A stretch of 32,776 nucleotides of DNA. It comes from Mycolicibacterium xanthum. GTDB taxonomy: Bacteria; Actinomycetota; Actinomycetes; Mycobacteriales; Mycobacteriaceae. The DNA lies in NCBI RefSeq assembly GCF_019710635.1, contig NZ_JAIFZS010000028.1, positions 1 to 32,776 on the forward strand, given 5' to 3'. A program made the translations under genes and the position numbers. Below the pieces are notes generated by a model. The model was not told where the DNA came from. It made no database searches and was given only the letters and a program-made list of their open reading frames with translations. Below are positions 1 to 8,100 of the stretch, piece after piece (the first letter of the stretch is position 1; each line of letters starts with the position of its first letter).

Positions 1-77
1 AAAACGTCACCACCCCGACGGCGGTGCCGCAGGATCAGCGGACACCCCCGCAGAATGCCACACCCGACCCAGTCTGA
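1..77 (+). CDS. C-terminal end of an unidentified protein (partial)
   Basis: An open plus-strand frame enters from the left edge with codons starting at base 3 and ends with TGA at 75-77. The visible 24 residues are Pro/Thr/Gln-rich (begins NVTTPTAVPQ and ends ATPDPV), as in the disordered tail of a secreted or membrane-anchored protein. The gene would converge on ribC with 45 bases between the stops. No family can be named from so short a piece, and a chance open frame is possible in GC-rich DNA. Confidence 0.4.
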   Translation, partial: NVTTPTAVPQDQRTPPQNATPDPV

Positions 78-122
78 ACGGGCGTATCGCCGGTAACCGT
101 ATAGGTCATCAGGTCATCGCAA
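78..122. other. Short convergent intergenic region
   Basis: This lies between the stop of the left-edge reading frame and the ribC stop. It holds a tandem duplication of the 8-mer AGGTCATC (103-110 and 111-118) and the small palindrome CGGTAACCG (91-99). I see no stem followed by a T-run, so no intrinsic terminator is called. Confidence 0.4.
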
Positions 123-743
123 CTACGGCGCATCTGCGCTGCTAGAGCCGTACTTCTCGCCCAGCAGCCGTTCAACGTATTTGGCGATCACGTCGACCTC
201 GAGGTTGACGGGCGCCCCGACCTCCGCACCGCCGAGCGTGGTCAGCTCGAGCGTGGTCGGGATCAGCGACACCTCGAACCAGTCGGGGCCGAGCCCCGAC
301 ACCGTCAACGACACCCCGTCGACGGTGATCGAGCCCTTCTGCACCACGTAGCGCGCCAACGCGACTGGTAGCGCGATGCGTACCACCGTCCAGTGCTGAG
401 ACGGGGTGCGGGAGATGACGTGGCCGGTCCCGTCGACGTGACCCTGCACGATGTGACCGCCGAGCCTGCTGCTGATCGCCGCGGCGCGCTCCAGGTTCAC
501 CCGCGCGCCCACGCCGGCGCCGCGCAGGCTGGACCGGTCGAGCGTCTCGGCCATCACGTCCGCGGAGAACGACCCGTCGGCCAGCACCTCCACCACGGTC
601 AGGCAGACCCCGTTGACCGCGATCGAATCCCCGTGCCCGGCATCCGAAGTGACGATCGGCCCACGAATGACCAGCCGGGCGGAGTCGCCGAGGTCCTCCC
701 GGCCGACGATCTCGCCCAACTCTTCGACGATTCCGGTGAACAC
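123..743 (-). CDS. ribC: Riboflavin synthase alpha chain
   Basis: Riboflavin synthase dismutates two molecules of 6,7-dimethyl-8-ribityllumazine into riboflavin and the pyrimidinedione precursor, the last step of riboflavin synthesis in the cytosol. The 206-residue product starts with the family's N-terminal signature MFTGIVEELG (here GTG-initiated). It has the usual two lumazine-binding repeats: the first with DSIAVNGVCLTVV near residues 40-52, the second with HIVQGHVDGTG near 97-107 and SITVDGVSLTV near 138-148. Length matches the family (about 200). I chose GTG at 743 rather than ATG at 782 because the conserved protein begins there and a TAGGCT -10 hexamer ends 7 bases upstream, suggesting a leaderless mRNA. 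It is divergent from lprG. This gene is called ribE in many other genomes. Confidence 0.95.
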   Translation of the reverse strand: MFTGIVEELGEIVGREDLGDSARLVIRGPIVTSDAGHGDSIAVNGVCLTVVEVLADGSFSADVMAETLDRSSLRGAGVGARVNLERAAAISSRLGGHIVQGHVDGTGHVISRTPSQHWTVVRIALPVALARYVVQKGSITVDGVSLTVSGLGPDWFEVSLIPTTLELTTLGGAEVGAPVNLEVDVIAKYVERLLGEKYGSSSADAP

Positions 744-750
744 GCCGTCC

Positions 751-756
751 AGCCTA
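751..756 (-). promoter_or_regulatory. -10 hexamer for leaderless ribC
   Basis: TAGGCT on the minus strand fits the mycobacterial SigA -10 consensus TANNNT. It is followed by 7 bases and then the GTG of ribC, so transcription would begin at or within a base or two of the start codon. No clear -35 is visible, which is common for this class. A weak Shine-Dalgarno at this start agrees with leaderless initiation. Confidence 0.6.
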
Positions 757-881
757 GAGGGCCCGCCCGCCGACGCAGCCAATCGCCCCGATCTATCGCG
801 AGCCGACGAAAGCGCAGTTCAGCAGCCATGCTTGCCAGTCCGACGCGGGCCGGTGGACTCCGGCCACGGTCCGGCACCCTC

Positions 882-887
882 TAGGAT
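882..887 (+). promoter_or_regulatory. -10 hexamer for leaderless lprG
   Basis: TAGGAT matches TANNNT and is followed by 6 bases and the ATG of lprG at 894. The embedded AGGA could instead be a Shine-Dalgarno with about 7 bases spacing, so the same bases can be read two ways. The mirror arrangement with the ribC -10 at 751-756 favours a divergent leaderless promoter pair. Confidence 0.5.
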
Positions 888-893
888 GCAGGC

Positions 894-1598
894 ATGCAGA
901 CCCGCCTGTTGGCGATCCTCGCCGCCCTTGTCGCAGTCGTCACCCTCATCGCGGGGTGCTCCGGATCGTCCTCCAAGGACGGCGGCGCCGAACTTCCGGA
1001 CGCTGCGACCCTGCTGAAGGACTCCAGCCAGACAACCAGCACCGAGAGCAGCGCGCACCTCCGGTTGGCGGTGCAGGGCCAGATCGCCGAACTGCCGGTC
1101 GAGTCGATCGAGGGCGACCTGACCCAGACGCCGACGGTCGGGGCCAAGGGCACGGCGGACATCATCTTCCTGGGCCAGCGACTCCAAGGCGTCCAGTTCG
1201 TGGTGGCCGAAGGCGACCTCTATGCCGCGATCACCGCGGGCGGCGCCCTGTCGAACTTCGGTCCGGCCTCCGACATCTACAACGTCGCCGCGATCCTGGA
1301 TCCCGACGCCGGGCTGGCCAACGTGCTGGCCAACTTCTCCGACCCCAAGGCGGACGGACGCGAAACGATCGAGGGCGTGGCCACGGTGCGCATCACCGGC
1401 ATGGTCAGCGCCGACGCCGTCAACAAGATCGCGCCGCAGATCGCCGCGACCGGCCCGGTCCCGGGTACCGCGTGGGTCGCCGAGGACGGCAACCACGAGC
1501 TCATGCAGGTCCGGCTCGAGCCCAGTCCCGGCAACAGCGTCACGATGACGCTGTCGAAGTGGGGCGAGCCGGTGACCGTCGACAAACCCGCGGTGTGA
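894..1598 (+). CDS. lprG: Lipoprotein LprG (glycolipid/triacylglycerol carrier)
   Basis: LprG is a cell-envelope lipoprotein of the LppX_LprAFG family. It binds triacylated glycolipids and triacylglycerols in a hydrophobic cavity and works with the adjacent MFS exporter P55 to move lipids and lipoarabinomannan precursors to the surface (established in M. tuberculosis and M. smegmatis). The 234-residue product has a short basic N-terminus, a hydrophobic stretch at about residues 5-20 and the lipobox LIAG/C with the lipidated Cys at 21, then a Ser/Gly/Asp-rich linker. The mature domain (about 35-230) includes the family-like segments [11 protein letters not shown] and GTAWVAEDG. Its stop (TGA at 1596-1598) overlaps the P55 start by one base (TGATG), indicating translational coupling. 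Confidence 0.95.
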   Translation: MQTRLLAILAALVAVVTLIAGCSGSSSKDGGAELPDAATLLKDSSQTTSTESSAHLRLAVQGQIAELPVESIEGDLTQTPTVGAKGTADIIFLGQRLQGVQFVVAEGDLYAAITAGGALSNFGPASDIYNVAAILDPDAGLANVLANFSDPKADGRETIEGVATVRITGMVSADAVNKIAPQIAATGPVPGTAWVAEDGNHELMQVRLEPSPGNSVTMTLSKWGEPVTVDKPAV

Positions 1599-3190
1599 TG
1601 CGCGGCACCTCGGCTGCCGGCACGGCGGCGTCGACGCCGGCATCCGCCAACCGCCGGATCGCCATCGGCGCGGGCAGCCTGGCGGTGGTGCTCGGCGCGC
1701 TGGACACCTACGTCGTCGTCACGCTGATGACCGACATCATGCGCGACGTCGGTATCGGCGTGAATCAGATTCAGCGGGTCACCCCGATCATCACCGGCTA
1801 CCTGCTCGGCTACATCGCGGCGATGCCACTGTTGGGCCGGGCCTCCGACCGGTTCGGCCGCAAGACGCTGATCCAGGTCAGCCTGGCCGGCTTCGCGGTC
1901 GGTTCGGTGATCACCGCGTTGTCCACCGACCTCACCATGCTGGTCGTCGGGCGGGTGATCCAGGGCACCGCCAGCGGTGCGCTGCTCCCGGTGACGCTGG
2001 CGCTGGCCGCAGATCTGTGGGCGGCCCGCAACCGGGCCGCCGTGCTGGGAGGTGTCGGCGCGGCGCAGGAACTCGGCAGCGTGCTCGGCCCGATCTACGG
2101 CATCGCGCTGGTCTGGGCGTTCCAGCATTGGCAGGCGGTGTTCTGGGTGAACGTGCCGCTCGCGCTGGTCGCCATGGTGATGATCCACTTCAGCCTGCCC
2201 GGTCGGGCCCAGACCGACGATCCGCAGAAGGTCGATGTCGTCGGCGGTGTGCTGCTGGCCATCGCGCTCGGCCTCGCGGTGGTCGGCCTGTACAACCCGG
2301 CACCGGACGGCAAGCACGTGCTGCCCAGCTGGGGTCTGCCGGTGCTCATCGCGGCGGTGGTGGCGGCGGTGGCGTTCTTCGTCTGGGAGAAGTTCGCCCG
2401 GACCCGGCTTCTGGACCCCGCGGGGGTGCATTTCCGGCCCTTCCTGGCCGCACTGGGCGCCTCGCTGACCGCCGGCGCCGCGCTGATGGTGACGCTGGTC
2501 AACGTCGAGCTGTTCGGCCAGGGTGTGCTGGGCCAGGACCACACCCAGGCCGCGTTCCTGCTGCTGCGTTTCCTGATCGCGCTGCCGATCGGTGCGCTGC
2601 TCGGCGGCTGGCTGGCCACCCGGGTCGGCGACCGGATCGTGGCGTTCGTGGGTCTGCTGATCGCCGCGGGCGGCTACCTGCTGATCTCCAGGTGGCCGGC
2701 CGACCTGCTGGCGGCCCGGCACGACCTCGGCTTCGTGCAGCTGCCGGTGCTCGACACCGACCTGTCGATCGCCGGTCTCGGGCTGGGGCTGGTGATCGGC
2801 CCCCTGACCTCGGCCACCCTGCGGGTGGTGCCCGCCGACCGGCACGGCATCGCATCGGCGGGCGTCGTCGTCGCGCGGATGATCGGCATGCTGATCGGCA
2901 TCGCGGCGCTGTCGGCATGGGGGCTGTACCGCTTCAACCAGCACCTGGCCAGCATCCCCGCCGATCCGAACGCCAACACGCTCGCCGAGCGCCTGGTCGC
3001 CGAGGCGGCCAGGGTCCGTGAGGCCTACGTGCTGCAGTACGGCGAGATCTTCACGATCACCGCGATCGTGTGTGTGGTGGGCGCACTGCTCGGCCTGCTG
3101 ATCAGCGGGCGCGGGGAGCACGCCGACGAGCCGGAACCCGGGGGTCCCGGCGACGCTCAGCAGCGCTCGAGCCCACGCCCCATCAGCTGA
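1598..3190 (+). CDS. MFS exporter P55 (lipid and drug efflux)
   Basis: This is the Rv1410c/P55-type major facilitator of the plasma membrane, encoded with lprG. The pair exports triacylglycerides and affects susceptibility to several drugs and dyes. The 530-residue product has a short cytosolic N-terminus and about 14 hydrophobic segments. TM1 carries an acidic residue in ALDTYVVVT (Asp about 36), and loop 2-3 carries MFS motif A ([11 protein letters not shown], about 80-90). The last pair of membrane segments is separated by a long polar stretch containing [17 protein letters not shown], consistent with the periplasmic extension described for P55. The tail after about 505 is Pro/Gly/Ser-rich and probably disordered. 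The ATG at 1598 is chosen for the one-base overlap with the lprG stop. The last 34 bases are antisense to the 3' end of a small minus-strand gene. Confidence 0.93.
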   Translation: MRGTSAAGTAASTPASANRRIAIGAGSLAVVLGALDTYVVVTLMTDIMRDVGIGVNQIQRVTPIITGYLLGYIAAMPLLGRASDRFGRKTLIQVSLAGFAVGSVITALSTDLTMLVVGRVIQGTASGALLPVTLALAADLWAARNRAAVLGGVGAAQELGSVLGPIYGIALVWAFQHWQAVFWVNVPLALVAMVMIHFSLPGRAQTDDPQKVDVVGGVLLAIALGLAVVGLYNPAPDGKHVLPSWGLPVLIAAVVAAVAFFVWEKFARTRLLDPAGVHFRPFLAALGASLTAGAALMVTLVNVELFGQGVLGQDHTQAAFLLLRFLIALPIGALLGGWLATRVGDRIVAFVGLLIAAGGYLLISRWPADLLAARHDLGFVQLPVLDTDLSIAGLGLGLVIGPLTSATLRVVPADRHGIASAGVVVARMIGMLIGIAALSAWGLYRFNQHLASIPADPNANTLAERLVAEAARVREAYVLQYGEIFTITAIVCVVGALLGLLISGRGEHADEPEPGGPGDAQQRSSPRPIS

Positions 3191-3309
3191 GGCTCCTCGA
3201 CCGGTGCGGCTTGCTCAGCGGTCAGGCCCCGCCAGACATTGCAGATCATGGCCTTGATGCCTCGGGGACCGATCGGACTGTTGCTGAGCCAGTCCTGCAA
3301 TGCAGTCAT
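3157..3309 (-). CDS. Small protein of 50 residues, unknown function
   Basis: A 51-codon minus-strand frame beginning [17 protein letters not shown] and ending MGRGLERC. I do not recognise it. Evidence that it is translated: the ATG at 3309 is preceded at ideal spacing (8 bases) by the strong Shine-Dalgarno AAAGGA at 3318-3323. The product is not obviously repetitive and has two Trp residues and two Cys (residue 23 and the C-terminal residue 50). There is no clear signal peptide or membrane span. It lies downstream of ribG on the same strand (195-base gap), and its last 34 bases overlap the end of P55 in antisense. The frame stays open up to 3495, but the upstream part looks like non-coding shadow. 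Confidence 0.6.
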   Translation of the reverse strand: MTALQDWLSNSPIGPRGIKAMICNVWRGLTAEQAAPVEEPQLMGRGLERC

Positions 3310-3317
3310 GCTCGTCG

Positions 3318-3323
3318 TCCTTT
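3318..3323 (-). promoter_or_regulatory. Strong ribosome binding site of the 50-residue gene
   Basis: AAAGGA on the minus strand, 8 bases before the ATG at 3309. This site decides the start within a longer open frame and is the main reason for calling the gene. Confidence 0.6.
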
Positions 3324-3400
3324 GCTCGTGCTTTCCAAGCGCAAGTCGTCGGTGAAAGCGCGATATCCGGGCCGGAGAATCACTCCCCGGCGCTGGCACA

Positions 3401-3406
3401 AGTGTA
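3401..3406 (-). promoter_or_regulatory. Possible -10 hexamer upstream of the small gene
   Basis: TACACT on the minus strand fits TANNNT and would give a leader of about 85 bases before the ATG at 3309. No convincing -35 is seen at the right distance. A TTGACC further up (3477-3482) is too far away to pair with it. Weak evidence. Confidence 0.25.
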
Positions 3407-3504
3407 CCGATCCCGGAGGGCGCCAGACGGCGCCGCCGCACCGCCGAATCGGTGTGATGACAACCACGAAGACGCAGGTCAACGGGTTGCGTCACGCCCC
3501 GGGT

Positions 3505-4506
3505 TCAGGCCGGCACCAGGCTGAGCAGCACGTCGGGGCCGACGGTCCGCACACCGTCGAACTGCCAGCGCTGAGCCTGCGCGATGCTGGGCACACCGAC
3601 GTCGTCGACCGCGGTGATCGGCCCGCCCAGCAGGATCGGCGCCACGTAGGCCAGGATCCGGTCGATCACGCCGGCCCGCAGGAATGCCCCGGCCAGCGTG
3701 GGCCCGCCCTCGACCAGCACGTCGGTGCGGTCCGAGAGCGCCTTCATCACCTCGTGGGGATCGCGGGTGCGGATCACCATCGTCCGCGAGTCGTCGTTGA
3801 GAACCCTTGCATCGGGCGAGATCTCACGCTCACCGACCACGACCCGAAGGGGTTGGCGGTCGGCGAGGCTGCCGTCGGGGAGACGCGCGGTCAGTACCGG
3901 GTCGTCGACGAACACCGTGCCGGTGCCGACCACGATGGCGTCGGCGGCCGCCCGCCTGCGGTGCACGTCGGTCCTGGCGGCCTCGCTGGTGATCCATTGA
4001 CTCGAGCCGTCGGCGGCGGCGCTGCGGCCGTCCACGCTGGTGGCGAATTTCCATGTCACATGCGGTAATCCGGTGCGCTGCTTGTGCAGCCACTCACGCA
4101 GCGGACCGCCCGCCACGGCCTGCGTGAGCACCCCCGGAATGACCTCGACACCGGAGTCCGCCAGCCGGACGGACCCACCGGCGGCGACCGGGTTGGGGTC
4201 GCCGACCGCGAACGCCACGGTGGACACGCCGGCCGACAGTAGGGCATCCACGCACGGCGGGGTGCGGCCGACGTGATTGCACGGCTCCAGGGTGACGACC
4301 GCGGTGCCGCCCGACGCCCGCTCTCCGGCCCGCCGCAACGCCAGCACCTCGGCGTGCGGTCCACCCACCGGCTCCGTCGCGCCGACCCCGGCGATCTGCC
4401 CGTCGCGATCCAGGATGACGGCTCCCACAGGCGGATTCGGGTAGGTCCGCCCTTTGACCTGCTCGGCCTGCTCGATGGCCGCGGCCATCGCGGCGTCGAG
4501 GTTCAC
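3505..4506 (-). CDS. ribG: Bifunctional riboflavin deaminase/reductase RibD
   Basis: RibG (RibD) carries out two steps of riboflavin synthesis: deamination of the GTP cyclohydrolase II product, then NADPH-dependent reduction of the ribosyl side chain. The 333-residue product has an N-terminal zinc deaminase domain (about 1-145) with HAE (51-53, zinc His and catalytic Glu) and [11 protein letters not shown] (75-85, two zinc Cys). The C-terminal DHFR-like reductase domain (about 155-333) has [19 protein letters not shown] and [12 protein letters not shown]. The GTG start at 4506 overlaps the rpe stop as GTGA, so the two are translationally coupled. The longer open frame upstream is only the antisense or out-of-frame shadow of rpe. 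With ribC in the window, this makes two of the riboflavin genes. Confidence 0.95.
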   Translation of the reverse strand: MNLDAAMAAAIEQAEQVKGRTYPNPPVGAVILDRDGQIAGVGATEPVGGPHAEVLALRRAGERASGGTAVVTLEPCNHVGRTPPCVDALLSAGVSTVAFAVGDPNPVAAGGSVRLADSGVEVIPGVLTQAVAGGPLREWLHKQRTGLPHVTWKFATSVDGRSAAADGSSQWITSEAARTDVHRRRAAADAIVVGTGTVFVDDPVLTARLPDGSLADRQPLRVVVGEREISPDARVLNDDSRTMVIRTRDPHEVMKALSDRTDVLVEGGPTLAGAFLRAGVIDRILAYVAPILLGGPITAVDDVGVPSIAQAQRWQFDGVRTVGPDVLLSLVPA

Positions 4507-5207
4507 AGCGCCAGGTGCGCCGACGCCGCGCCGGCCTGCTTGCGCAGCGCTTCGACGGCCGCCGCGGGATCGGCGGCGCTGTACACCGCAGATCCGGCCA
4601 CGAAACAGTCCACCCCGGCCACTGCCGCCTGCTCGATGGTGTCGGCGTTGATGCCGCCGTCGATCTCGATCAGGATGGTCAGCTCCCCCGCATCGACCAG
4701 ACGGCGGACCACGGCGACCTTGGGCAACACCTCGGCGATGAACTTCTGCCCGCCGAACCCCGGTTCGACCGACATCACCAGCAGGGTGTCGAACTGCGGC
4801 AGGATCTCCAGGTAGGGCTCCAGCGGGGTGCCGGGCTTGACCGACAGGCCGGCCTTGGCGCCGGCCGCGCGGATGTCGCGGGCCACGCCGACCGGGTTGT
4901 CGGTGGCCTCGGCGTGGAACGTCACGTTGTAGGCCCCGGCCTCGGCGTAGGGCGGCGCCCACCGGTCGGGGTTCTCGATCATCAGGTGGCAGTCCATCGG
5001 GATGTCGGTAGCCTTGAGCAGCGATTCGACGACCGGCAGCCCCAGCGTCAGGTTGGGTACGAAGTGGTTGTCCATCACGTCGACGTGCAGCCAGTCGGCC
5101 CCGTGGACCGCGGCGGATTCGTCGGCCAGCCGTGCGAAGTCGGCAGCCAGGATCGACGGGGCGATCATCGGCGCGGGCTTGGCGTCACGGTGCAGCGGTC
5201 CGGGCAT
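4503..5207 (-). CDS. rpe: Ribulose-phosphate 3-epimerase
   Basis: Rpe interconverts D-ribulose 5-phosphate and D-xylulose 5-phosphate in the cytosolic pentose phosphate pathway. Ribulose 5-phosphate is also a riboflavin precursor, so the link with ribG makes metabolic sense. The 234-residue TIM-barrel protein shows [12 protein letters not shown] (16-27), the metal-binding [12 protein letters not shown] (His41, Asp43), DCHLMIENP (His74), the phosphate-gripping SVEPGFGGQ and the catalytic Asp in EIDGGI. Start at ATG 5207 is taken; ATG at 5168 (MIAPSIL) is the only close alternative and would shorten the protein by 13 residues. The gap to the rsmB stop is 19 bases. Confidence 0.95.
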   Translation of the reverse strand: MPGPLHRDAKPAPMIAPSILAADFARLADESAAVHGADWLHVDVMDNHFVPNLTLGLPVVESLLKATDIPMDCHLMIENPDRWAPPYAEAGAYNVTFHAEATDNPVGVARDIRAAGAKAGLSVKPGTPLEPYLEILPQFDTLLVMSVEPGFGGQKFIAEVLPKVAVVRRLVDAGELTILIEIDGGINADTIEQAAVAGVDCFVAGSAVYSAADPAAAVEALRKQAGAASAHLAL

Positions 5208-5226
5208 GGGTTCAGCCTATCGGTGC

Positions 5227-6615
5227 TCAGGACGCCGCTTCGGACACCCGCAGCGCCGCCGCGAACATCGCGTCGGTTCCGTGCCGATGCGGCCAGAGCT
5301 GGGCCGAGGGGCCGTCGCCGACATCGGTGGCGGGCGCGAACAGCGCCGTGGTGTCCAGCGGCGCCACCGGGTGCCTGCGCACGGCGTCGGCGATCACCCC
5401 GGCGGTCTCGGCGAGATGCGGCGAGCATGTCGCGTAAAGCACGACACCACCGGGCCGGGTCAACCGGATCGCCGACGCGAGCAGCTCGCGCTGCAGGCGA
5501 GCCAGTGCGGGCACGTCGCCGGGCCGGCGGCGCCAGCGCGCCTCCGGCCGCCGCCGCAGCGCGCCCAGCCCGGTGCACGGTGCGTCGACGAGGACCCGGT
5601 CGAATCCCGGGGTCAGGCCGGGATCCCGGCCGTCCACCCGGAGCACCTCGACGGGCAGGCCCGCGGTGTTCTGCTCGACCAGATCGGCCCGCCCGGGGAC
5701 CGGCTCGACCGCGGTGACGGTGGCGCCCGCGGGCTGTCCGAGCGCGGCCAGCAGCGCCGTCTTGCCACCGGGCCCGGCGCACAGGTCCAGCCAGCGCCCA
5801 TCGTCGGGCCCGTCCAGCGGTGCGACGGTCAGCGCCCGCGCGACCAGCTGGCTGCCCTCGTCCTGCACCAGCGCCGCTCCGTCGCGCACCGGCGCCAGCG
5901 CGCCCGGGTCGCCTTCGCCCAGATACACCGCGTACGGCGAGTACCGACCGACCGTGCCACCCACCTGCTCTGCCAGCTCCGCCGCGGTGAGCACGCCGGG
6001 GCGCGCCACCAGATGCACCTCCGGGCGCGCGTCGTCGGCGGCCAGCAGCGCCCCCAACTCCCCGGCCCGTGCGCCCAGCGCGTCGGCGAAGGCCTGCGCG
6101 ATCCAGCGCGGGTGGGCATGGGTGAACGCCAGGTGCCCGACCGGATCCGAGCCCGCCGCCGGGGCCAGCTCGGCGACCCAGTCCGATTCGTCGCGCCGGG
6201 CGATGGCCCGCAGCACACCGTTGACGAATCCTGCTCGCGCGGTATCGAACTCGATACCGGCCTGCTCGACGGTGGTGGACACCGCGGCGTGGTCGTCGAC
6301 ACGGGTGCGCAGCAGCTGGTAGGCGCCCAGCCGGAGCAGATCCAGCAGCACCGGGTCGATCCGGTCGACCGGCCGGCCGGCGGCGGCGGCGATGACCGCG
6401 TCGAGCAGGCCGCGGGTCCGGCAGGCACCGTAGGTGAGCTCGGTCGCGAACGCCGCGTCCCGGCCGGTGATCCGGCGTTCGCGCAGCAGCGCCGGCAGCG
6501 CCAGGTTGGCATAGGCATCGCGCTCGGACACCGCCCGCAGGACGTCGAACGCCGCCCGACGGGCCGGGTCGAGCGGGGTGCGCCGGGTGGGCCGCCTGCC
6601 GCCGGGGCGCGTCAT
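5227..6615 (-). CDS. rsmB: 16S rRNA (cytosine-967-C5)-methyltransferase RsmB/Fmu
   Basis: RsmB/Fmu-family enzymes methylate C5 of cytosine 967 of 16S rRNA with S-adenosylmethionine. The 462-residue product has an N-terminal NusB-like RNA-binding domain (about 15-150) and a C-terminal Rossmann methyltransferase domain. The latter has the SAM motif [10 protein letters not shown] (277-286), motif [10 protein letters not shown] (344-351, Cys347) and motif VI ATCS with the catalytic Cys at 397. ATG at 6615 is chosen because it overlaps the fmt stop as ATGA; an ATG three codons earlier (6624) is equally open. Codons and composition match the neighbours. It belongs to the fmt-rsmB-rpe-ribG run. Confidence 0.94.
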   Translation of the reverse strand: MTRPGGRRPTRRTPLDPARRAAFDVLRAVSERDAYANLALPALLRERRITGRDAAFATELTYGACRTRGLLDAVIAAAAGRPVDRIDPVLLDLLRLGAYQLLRTRVDDHAAVSTTVEQAGIEFDTARAGFVNGVLRAIARRDESDWVAELAPAAGSDPVGHLAFTHAHPRWIAQAFADALGARAGELGALLAADDARPEVHLVARPGVLTAAELAEQVGGTVGRYSPYAVYLGEGDPGALAPVRDGAALVQDEGSQLVARALTVAPLDGPDDGRWLDLCAGPGGKTALLAALGQPAGATVTAVEPVPGRADLVEQNTAGLPVEVLRVDGRDPGLTPGFDRVLVDAPCTGLGALRRRPEARWRRRPGDVPALARLQRELLASAIRLTRPGGVVLYATCSPHLAETAGVIADAVRRHPVAPLDTTALFAPATDVGDGPSAQLWPHRHGTDAMFAAALRVSEAAS

Positions 6616-7544
6616 CGGGCCCACCCGCTCTCGTCGAGCCGGGCACCGCGCGCCCAGTCCGCGGCGTTCATCGCCTTCTTGCCCGGTGGCACGACGGTGC
6701 CCAGCCGCACCGGCGCCGAGCCGGTGCCCACCAGCACCTGCCGCTTGTCCGCGCGGATCTCCCCCGGCTGCAGGCTCACCTCGGTATCGGTCGGCACGGT
6801 GACGGGCCCGAGCTTGATGCGCAGTTCGCCGACCATCGTCCAGGCGCCCGGGTTCGGTGTGACCGCACGGATCCGGCGGTCCACCACGTGCGCCGGCAGA
6901 TCCCAGCGCACCCGGGCATCCTCGACGGTGACCTTGGGGGCCAGGCTGACGCCGTCGGCGGGCTGCGCGACCGCGGTGAGCCGCTGCTCGGCGATGCCGT
7001 CCATCGTCGCCTCCAGCAGCTCGGCGCCCGAGTCGGCGAGCCGCTCGAGCAGATCACCGGCGGTGTCGGTGGGGCGAACCGTCTCGGTGACCACACCGAA
7101 CACCGGACCCGAGTCGAGGCTGCGCTCGATCTGGAACGTGGTGGCTCCGGTCACCGTGTCGCCGGCGGCCAGCGCCGCCTGCACCGGCGCGGCCCCCCGC
7201 CAGGCCGGCAGCAGCGAGAAGTGCAGGTTGACCCAGCCGTAGGCCGGGACGGCCAGCAGCGCGTCGCCGAGCACCGCGCCGTAGGCCACCACGGCGCAGC
7301 ACTGCGGGGCGAGTTCGGTCAGCTCGGCGACGAATTCCGCGGAGTTCGGCCGGGCCGGCCGCAGGATCGGGATGTCGTGCTCGGCCGCCAGCTGGGCAAC
7401 CGGCGACGGCGCCGGGCGACCGCGCCGTCCGGCGGCCGCGTCGGGCCGGGTCAACACCGCGACGACGTCGTGTCGCGGCGATGCGATCAGCCGCCGCAGC
7501 GACGGCAGGGCGGGTTCCGGCGTACCGGCGAAGACGAGACGCAC
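6612..7544 (-). CDS. fmt: Methionyl-tRNA formyltransferase
   Basis: Fmt transfers a formyl group from 10-formyl-tetrahydrofolate to initiator Met-tRNA in the cytosol. The 310-residue product begins (V/M)RLVFAGTPE and has the active-site segment [13 protein letters not shown] (Asn106, His108) and the catalytic Asp in LDSGPV (Asp144). A C-terminal tRNA-binding domain follows (about 205-300). The start is GTG at 7544, preceded by TAGACT ending 6 bases before it and lacking a good Shine-Dalgarno, so a leaderless mRNA is likely. The stop overlaps rsmB as ATGA. Fmt therefore probably heads its own transcript fmt-rsmB-rpe-ribG even though lemA ends only 19 bases upstream. Confidence 0.95.
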   Translation of the reverse strand: MRLVFAGTPEPALPSLRRLIASPRHDVVAVLTRPDAAAGRRGRPAPSPVAQLAAEHDIPILRPARPNSAEFVAELTELAPQCCAVVAYGAVLGDALLAVPAYGWVNLHFSLLPAWRGAAPVQAALAAGDTVTGATTFQIERSLDSGPVFGVVTETVRPTDTAGDLLERLADSGAELLEATMDGIAEQRLTAVAQPADGVSLAPKVTVEDARVRWDLPAHVVDRRIRAVTPNPGAWTMVGELRIKLGPVTVPTDTEVSLQPGEIRADKRQVLVGTGSAPVRLGTVVPPGKKAMNAADWARGARLDESGWAR

Positions 7545-7550
7545 CGCGCC

Positions 7551-7556
7551 AGTCTA
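7551..7556 (-). promoter_or_regulatory. -10 hexamer for leaderless fmt
   Basis: TAGACT (TANNNT) sits in the 19-base gap between lemA and fmt on the minus strand and is followed by GGCGCG and then the GTG start. The same TAG(A/T)CT-GGCGCG-start arrangement recurs before the beta-lactamase gene at 31376. It predicts a transcript starting at the fmt start codon. Confidence 0.55.
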
Positions 7557-7563
7557 GGGAGCG

Positions 7564-8100
7564 CTAGCGCGGTGTCTGGTAGTACTCCTTGTCGGACACC
7601 CCGGTCATCGGCCCGACGAACATCCACGGGATCGTGGTGAGCAACCGGTTGAGGCCGGCCACCGAGTCGTTGTAGTACTGCCGGGCGAACGCCAGCTTGT
7701 CCTCGGTGTCGGCGAGGTTGCGCTGCAGGTCCAGAAAGTTGTTCGACGAGTTCAGCGCGGGGTAGGCCTGCCCGAGCGCCAGCACCGGGGCCAGCGCGGT
7801 GTCCAGCTGCTTCTCGGCGGCACTGCGCTCGGCCACCGACGACCCGCCGGTGGCCGTGGTCAGCGCCGCCCGCGCATCGGTGACGTGGTCGAGGATGGCC
7901 TTTTCGTGGCTGGCGAACGTCGCGACAGTGTGCACCAGGCTGGGGATCAGCGCCGCACGCCGGGTCAGCTCCACGTCGATGCCCGAGAGCGCCTCGGAGA
8001 CCCGCACGTCGGCGGAACGGATCTTGTTGTAGCCCAGCACGAATCCGATCAGCACCAGCACCGCCAGCGCCAGCCCCACGGCCAGCAGGAAACTCACCAT
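7564..8100 (-). CDS. LemA family membrane protein
   Basis: A 178-residue LemA protein: a single N-terminal transmembrane helix (about 3-24, VSFLLAVGLALAVLVLIGFVLGYN) followed by a mostly helical cytosolic or periplasmic domain. Typical family sequence includes YNKIRSADVRVSEALSGIDVELTRRAALIPSLV and LNSSNNFLDLQRNLADTEDKLAFARQYYND. The biochemical function of LemA is not established; genes of this family are often next to TPM/YgcG or DUF2207 membrane proteins, as here. The ATG at 8100 overlaps the DUF2207 gene's stop region (7 shared bases), so the two are coupled. The pair lies between fmt and priA, where I recall M. tuberculosis having unrelated genes. Confidence 0.9.
   Translation of the reverse strand: MVSFLLAVGLALAVLVLIGFVLGYNKIRSADVRVSEALSGIDVELTRRAALIPSLVHTVATFASHEKAILDHVTDARAALTTATGGSSVAERSAAEKQLDTALAPVLALGQAYPALNSSNNFLDLQRNLADTEDKLAFARQYYNDSVAGLNRLLTTIPWMFVGPMTGVSDKEYYQTPR

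Noticed and set aside
1277..3121. Long minus-strand frame of 614 residues opposite lprG and P55
   Set aside because: It is rich in His/Arg/Gln/Asp with no domain, the usual antisense shadow of high-GC coding DNA. P55 and lprG are certain on the other strand.
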